Positions 49,841 through 52,384 of a stretch of 52,384 bases of DNA are shown here, in pieces. Positions within the stretch are counted from its first letter, which is position 1. Each line of letters starts with the position of its first letter. Under the pieces are notes generated by a model, which was given only the letters and a program-made list of their open reading frames with translations, searched no databases and had not been told where the DNA came from. The DNA lies in NCBI GenBank assembly GCA_031275285.1, contig JAISOY010000167.1, forward strand, positions 1 through 52,384, read 5' to 3'. This stretch comes from Bacteroidales bacterium (GTDB lineage Bacteria; Bacteroidota; Bacteroidia; Bacteroidales; UBA4181). The translations under genes were made by a program, and so were the position numbers.

Positions 49841-50218
49841 TTATTTGGTAGCTTTCTTTTTATTTGCAACGGTCTTCTTCTTGCCTTTACGGGTACGTGC
49901 GTTATTTTTCGTGCTCTGTCCCCTTACAGGTAAACCGATACGGTGACGAACGCCACGATAAGAACCGATGTCCATCAAACGTTTGATGTTCAACTGTACA
50001 ATGGAACGCAATTCACCTTCAACTTTATATTCTTCGTTGAGGATACTACGTATCTTCCCTAAATCATCATCATCCCAGTCCTGTACCTTTTTATCAAGAT
50101 CAATACCGGCTGTACTTAAGATCTTACGTGCAGAGCTGCGTCCTATTCCGTAAATATAGGTCAGACCTATTTCTCCGCGTTTATTTTTTGGTAAATCAAC
50201 ACCAACAATTCTTGCCAT
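49841..50218 (-). CDS. rpsM: 30S ribosomal protein S13
   Basis: A 125-residue protein: [20 protein letters not shown] start, [14 protein letters not shown], then [16 protein letters not shown] and the basic tail [18 protein letters not shown]. It sits in the 30S head and contacts tRNA and the 50S subunit. Confidence 0.96.
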   Translation of the reverse strand: MARIVGVDLPKNKRGEIGLTYIYGIGRSSARKILSTAGIDLDKKVQDWDDDDLGKIRSILNEEYKVEGELRSIVQLNIKRLMDIGSYRGVRHRIGLPVRGQSTKNNARTRKGKKKTVANKKKATK

Positions 50219-50248
50219 ATTACAACAAAATGATATTTTCGATTAATG

Positions 50249-50365
50249 TTATCCTTGACGTTGTTTAAACTTCGGATTTTTTTTGTTTATCACATAAAGA
50301 CGGCCTTTGCGTCTTACGATTTTACAATCTTCGCTTCTTTTTTTTATAGATGCTCTTACCTTCAT
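50249..50365 (-). CDS. rpmJ: 50S ribosomal protein L36 (Cys-poor form)
   Basis: A 38-residue protein from ATG 50365: [38 protein letters not shown]. It is L36 by sequence and position, between infA and rpsM. Only one Cys of the zinc ligands remains; the others are replaced by Ser, Asn and Phe, so this is the zinc-free form. Confidence 0.93.
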   Translation of the reverse strand: MKVRASIKKRSEDCKIVRRKGRLYVINKKNPKFKQRQG

Positions 50366-50405
50366 TGTCGTATCTAATAATATTACGATTTTCTAACTAA
50401 TTGAT

Positions 50406-50624
50406 TTATTTATACCTGAATTTGATCCGACCTTTAGTCAGGTCATAGGGGGACATTTCGAGTTTGACCTTATCGCCGGGAAGAATCTTGATATAATTCA
50501 TCCTCATCTTTCCGGAAATATGGGCCGTCACGATATGTCCGTTTTCCAGTTCGACACGAAACATAGCATTTGACAATGCTTCCAGTATCGTACCATCTTG
50601 TTCTATAGAAAGTTGTTTAGCCAT
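50406..50624 (-). CDS. infA: Translation initiation factor IF-1
   Basis: A 72-residue S1/OB-fold protein: [56 protein letters not shown]. This is typical IF-1. It binds the A site of 30S subunits. It lies between map and rpmJ. Confidence 0.97.
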   Translation of the reverse strand: MAKQLSIEQDGTILEALSNAMFRVELENGHIVTAHISGKMRMNYIKILPGDKVKLEMSPYDLTKGRIKFRYK

Positions 50625-50639
50625 ATGAATGACAACACT

Positions 50640-51419
50640 TTAATTAAGATTTAATTTTTCTTCTATAAATGAAAACGTTGATAACACATCTGCCTGGTGT
50701 TCTCCAACGGCCACTGTTAATTCGAAATGCGCCGACGGTTCATTGTCCCTGGTACGGATGGTCCAGCCATCACGTTCTTCAACAATATCCCGTTTGCCCT
50801 TGTTGATCATCGGCTCGATACACAGAACCATGTTTTTTTTCAGCCGCGCACCAACTCCCCTGCGTCCATAATTAGGCACTTCGGGGCTTTCATGCATTTG
50901 GGTTCCGATACCATGACCGACTAATTCACGTACTACCGAATAATGATGACTTTCAGCATGTTGTTGAATCACATAACCTAAGTCCCCCATCCGGTTTTTT
51001 GTAACTGCTGCTTCTATGCCCTTGAACAAACATTCCTTGGTCACCTGAAGCAACTGGCGGGTAGATTCGCTCACCTCACCAACCTGAAAGGTATAGGCGC
51101 TATCGCCATAATATCCATTCAGGATAACGCCACAGTCAATGGAAACGATATCACCATCTTTTAACACCGCGTTTTTGGATGGAATGCCATGCACCACCTG
51201 ACTGTTGACTGAAGTACACAAAGTGTTCGGATAACCATTATAGCCTTTGAATCCCGGTTTTGCACCGTTATCGAGGATAAATTCCTCGGCACGGGCATCC
51301 AGTTCCAATGTGGAAATACCCGGACGAACCATGCTTCCCACCTCGGCTAAGGTTTTCGAAACCAAAAGCGCACTTTGCCTGAGCAACTCTACTTCCTGAT
51401 CAGTCTTAATAACCATCAA
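50640..51419 (-). CDS. map: Methionine aminopeptidase, type I
   Basis: A 259-residue enzyme. Metal ligands are visible: SIDCGVILNGYYGDSAY (two Asp), ELVGHGIGTQMHE (His), CIEPMI (Glu) and AHFELTVAVGE (Glu). The conserved His of NSQVVHGIP also is present. It removes N-terminal Met. The start may be MVIKTDQEVELL, one residue after the listed ATG (51419 or 51416). It lies eight bases after secY. Confidence 0.95.
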   Translation of the reverse strand: MMVIKTDQEVELLRQSALLVSKTLAEVGSMVRPGISTLELDARAEEFILDNGAKPGFKGYNGYPNTLCTSVNSQVVHGIPSKNAVLKDGDIVSIDCGVILNGYYGDSAYTFQVGEVSESTRQLLQVTKECLFKGIEAAVTKNRMGDLGYVIQQHAESHHYSVVRELVGHGIGTQMHESPEVPNYGRRGVGARLKKNMVLCIEPMINKGKRDIVEERDGWTIRTRDNEPSAHFELTVAVGEHQADVLSTFSFIEEKLNLN

Positions 51420-51426
51420 AGAACTT

Positions 51427-52384
51427 TTAGTTACCCGAACGGCCTTTGATCCTGCCGCTCTTCATTAATCCATCATAATGCCTCATCAACAAATGACTTT
51501 CGATTTGCTGTAAGGTATCCAATACAACACCTACCATGATCAACAGGGTGGTGCCACCAAAGAACTGCGAAAATTGATAGCTGATCCCGAAAATATTAGC
51601 GAATGAAGGCAAAATAGCTACAAATGCTAAAAATAAGGATCCGGGCAATGTAATTTTCGACATGATGGAATCCAAATATTCAACCGTTTTTTTCCCGGGT
51701 TTCACTCCTGGAATAAAGCCACCGTTCCGCTTCATATCTTCAGCCATTTGCGTCGGGTTAACTGTTACTGCAGTGTAGAAATATGTGAAAACAACGATTA
51801 AAAATGCGAATACAAAGTTATACCAAAATCCTGTAACATTGGTGAATGCCATCAAAAATCCGCTCATGGATTCTCCTGTTGCAGTAAATCCGGCAATCGT
51901 AACAGGAATGAACATCAATGCCTGTGCAAAGATAATAGGCATTACACCAGCTGCATTGACCTTCAATGGAATATACTGACGAACTCCGCCGTATTGCTTG
52001 TTCCCGACAATCCGCTTTGCATATTGCACCGGGATTTTCCTAGTACCTTGTACCAAAAGTATGGATACTGCAATAACAGCAAGCCAGATAACTATTTCCA
52101 CCAGGAATACGACCAGACCACCGCCCTGATTTTCCAGACGGATAGCTAATTCCTGAATAATTGATTGTGGAAGACGGGCAATGATACCTACCATAATGAT
52201 CAGGGATATACCGTTTCCTATTCCCTTATCGGTAACACGTTCTCCAAGCCACATGATAAACATAGTCCCACTGATCAGGATGATCGTAGAAAATACGGTA
52301 AACCATGCTCCGGTCAACAGGAATGCGCTCGGCTGTAACTGGGCATGAAGGTTGGCCAGATAAGTAGGTGCCTGGAAAATTAAG
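51427..52384 (-). CDS. secY: Protein translocase subunit SecY, N-terminus cut by window edge
   Basis: The frame is open through to the right edge, so the N-terminal third is missing. The visible part has several membrane segments, including TDKGIGNGISLIIMVGIIARLP, IPVQYAKRIV and YIPLKVNAAGVMPIIFAQAL. The last two are hallmarks of SecY: the C-terminal cytosolic loop and TM7-8 region. It forms the inner-membrane channel with SecE/G. In-frame sequence upstream of 52317 (APTYLANLHAQLQPSAFLLT) shows that the codon there is not the start. Confidence 0.96.
   Translation of the reverse strand, partial: LIFQAPTYLANLHAQLQPSAFLLTGAWFTVFSTIILISGTMFIMWLGERVTDKGIGNGISLIIMVGIIARLPQSIIQELAIRLENQGGGLVVFLVEIVIWLAVIAVSILLVQGTRKIPVQYAKRIVGNKQYGGVRQYIPLKVNAAGVMPIIFAQALMFIPVTIAGFTATGESMSGFLMAFTNVTGFWYNFVFAFLIVVFTYFYTAVTVNPTQMAEDMKRNGGFIPGVKPGKKTVEYLDSIMSKITLPGSLFLAFVAILPSFANIFGISYQFSQFFGGTTLLIMVGVVLDTLQQIESHLLMRHYDGLMKSGRIKGRSGN

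Noticed and set aside
1..52384. CRISPR array or cas genes
   Set aside because: The repeated boundary elements are not regularly spaced short direct repeats with unique spacers, and no cas-like protein is present.

Overview
The window reads as chromosomal DNA of a Bacteroidota bacterium, most likely order Bacteroidales. The right end carries the conserved secY-map-infA-rpmJ-rpsM-rpsK-rpsD-rpoA-rplQ cluster in the Bacteroidota arrangement, promoters resemble the TAnnTTTG type, and there are many SPII-type lipoproteins, outer-membrane barrels and GH95 glycosidases. Genus cannot be fixed from the sequence alone.

Region 1 (1-6.5 kb): a cut-off IS1595/ISXO2-type transposase, two small overlapping ORFs, an S41-type peptidase, a small outer-membrane barrel, a secreted Spy-like protein, and a patatin plus PlsC-type acyltransferase pair.

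Region 2 (6.5-23.5 kb) is the unusual part. It is a string of small, functionally unrelated genes: two near-identical GNAT acetyltransferases, a second S41 peptidase, YCII, AlkC-like DNA glycosylase, sigma factor with membrane partner, APH-type kinase, methyltransferase, DUF1905, DUF1963, TPR-like, Imm51-like/HEAT, SMI1/KNR4, YdeI-like and others. Between them lie related imperfect inverted repeats with a conserved left arm (GCTAACA...GTTTAACTTTGTTGAA...TTGGCATCAGGCGGG) and right arm (CCCGCCCGAATGCCAAACCxCC...GTTAkG). These look like integron attC sites, and the region looks like a gene-cassette array without an integrase in view. At least two genes start inside the terminal GTTATG box. A T-tract frameshift, an in-frame TAG and an IS256 remnant show decay. 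Orientation flips at about 20.5 kb.

Region 3 (23.7-28.5 kb, minus strand): a MATE exporter, an outer-membrane barrel and lipoprotein pair, and an exported nitroreductase co-transcribed with a TetR regulator. Three 18-bp palindromes mark a probable TetR regulon.

Region 4 (28.4-37.5 kb): a 756-residue lipoprotein of unknown enzyme-like family and two tandem GH95 lipoproteins, interspersed with coding remnants (LamG-like, SPASM-like, GH43-like C-terminus, outer-membrane barrel pieces). The block is bracketed by about 160-bp direct repeats of the tetR 5' end and promoter.

Region 5 (37.4-41.3 kb, minus): a probable operon of a secreted Asp-rich repeat protein, a Tat-type aldo/keto reductase and a secreted VOC protein.

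Region 6 (41.3-52.4 kb, minus): tRNA-Thr(CGT), serC-serA with a Lys-type SerA, rnhA, an S9 peptidase and the ribosomal protein/RNA polymerase alpha/SecY cluster, which runs off the right edge.
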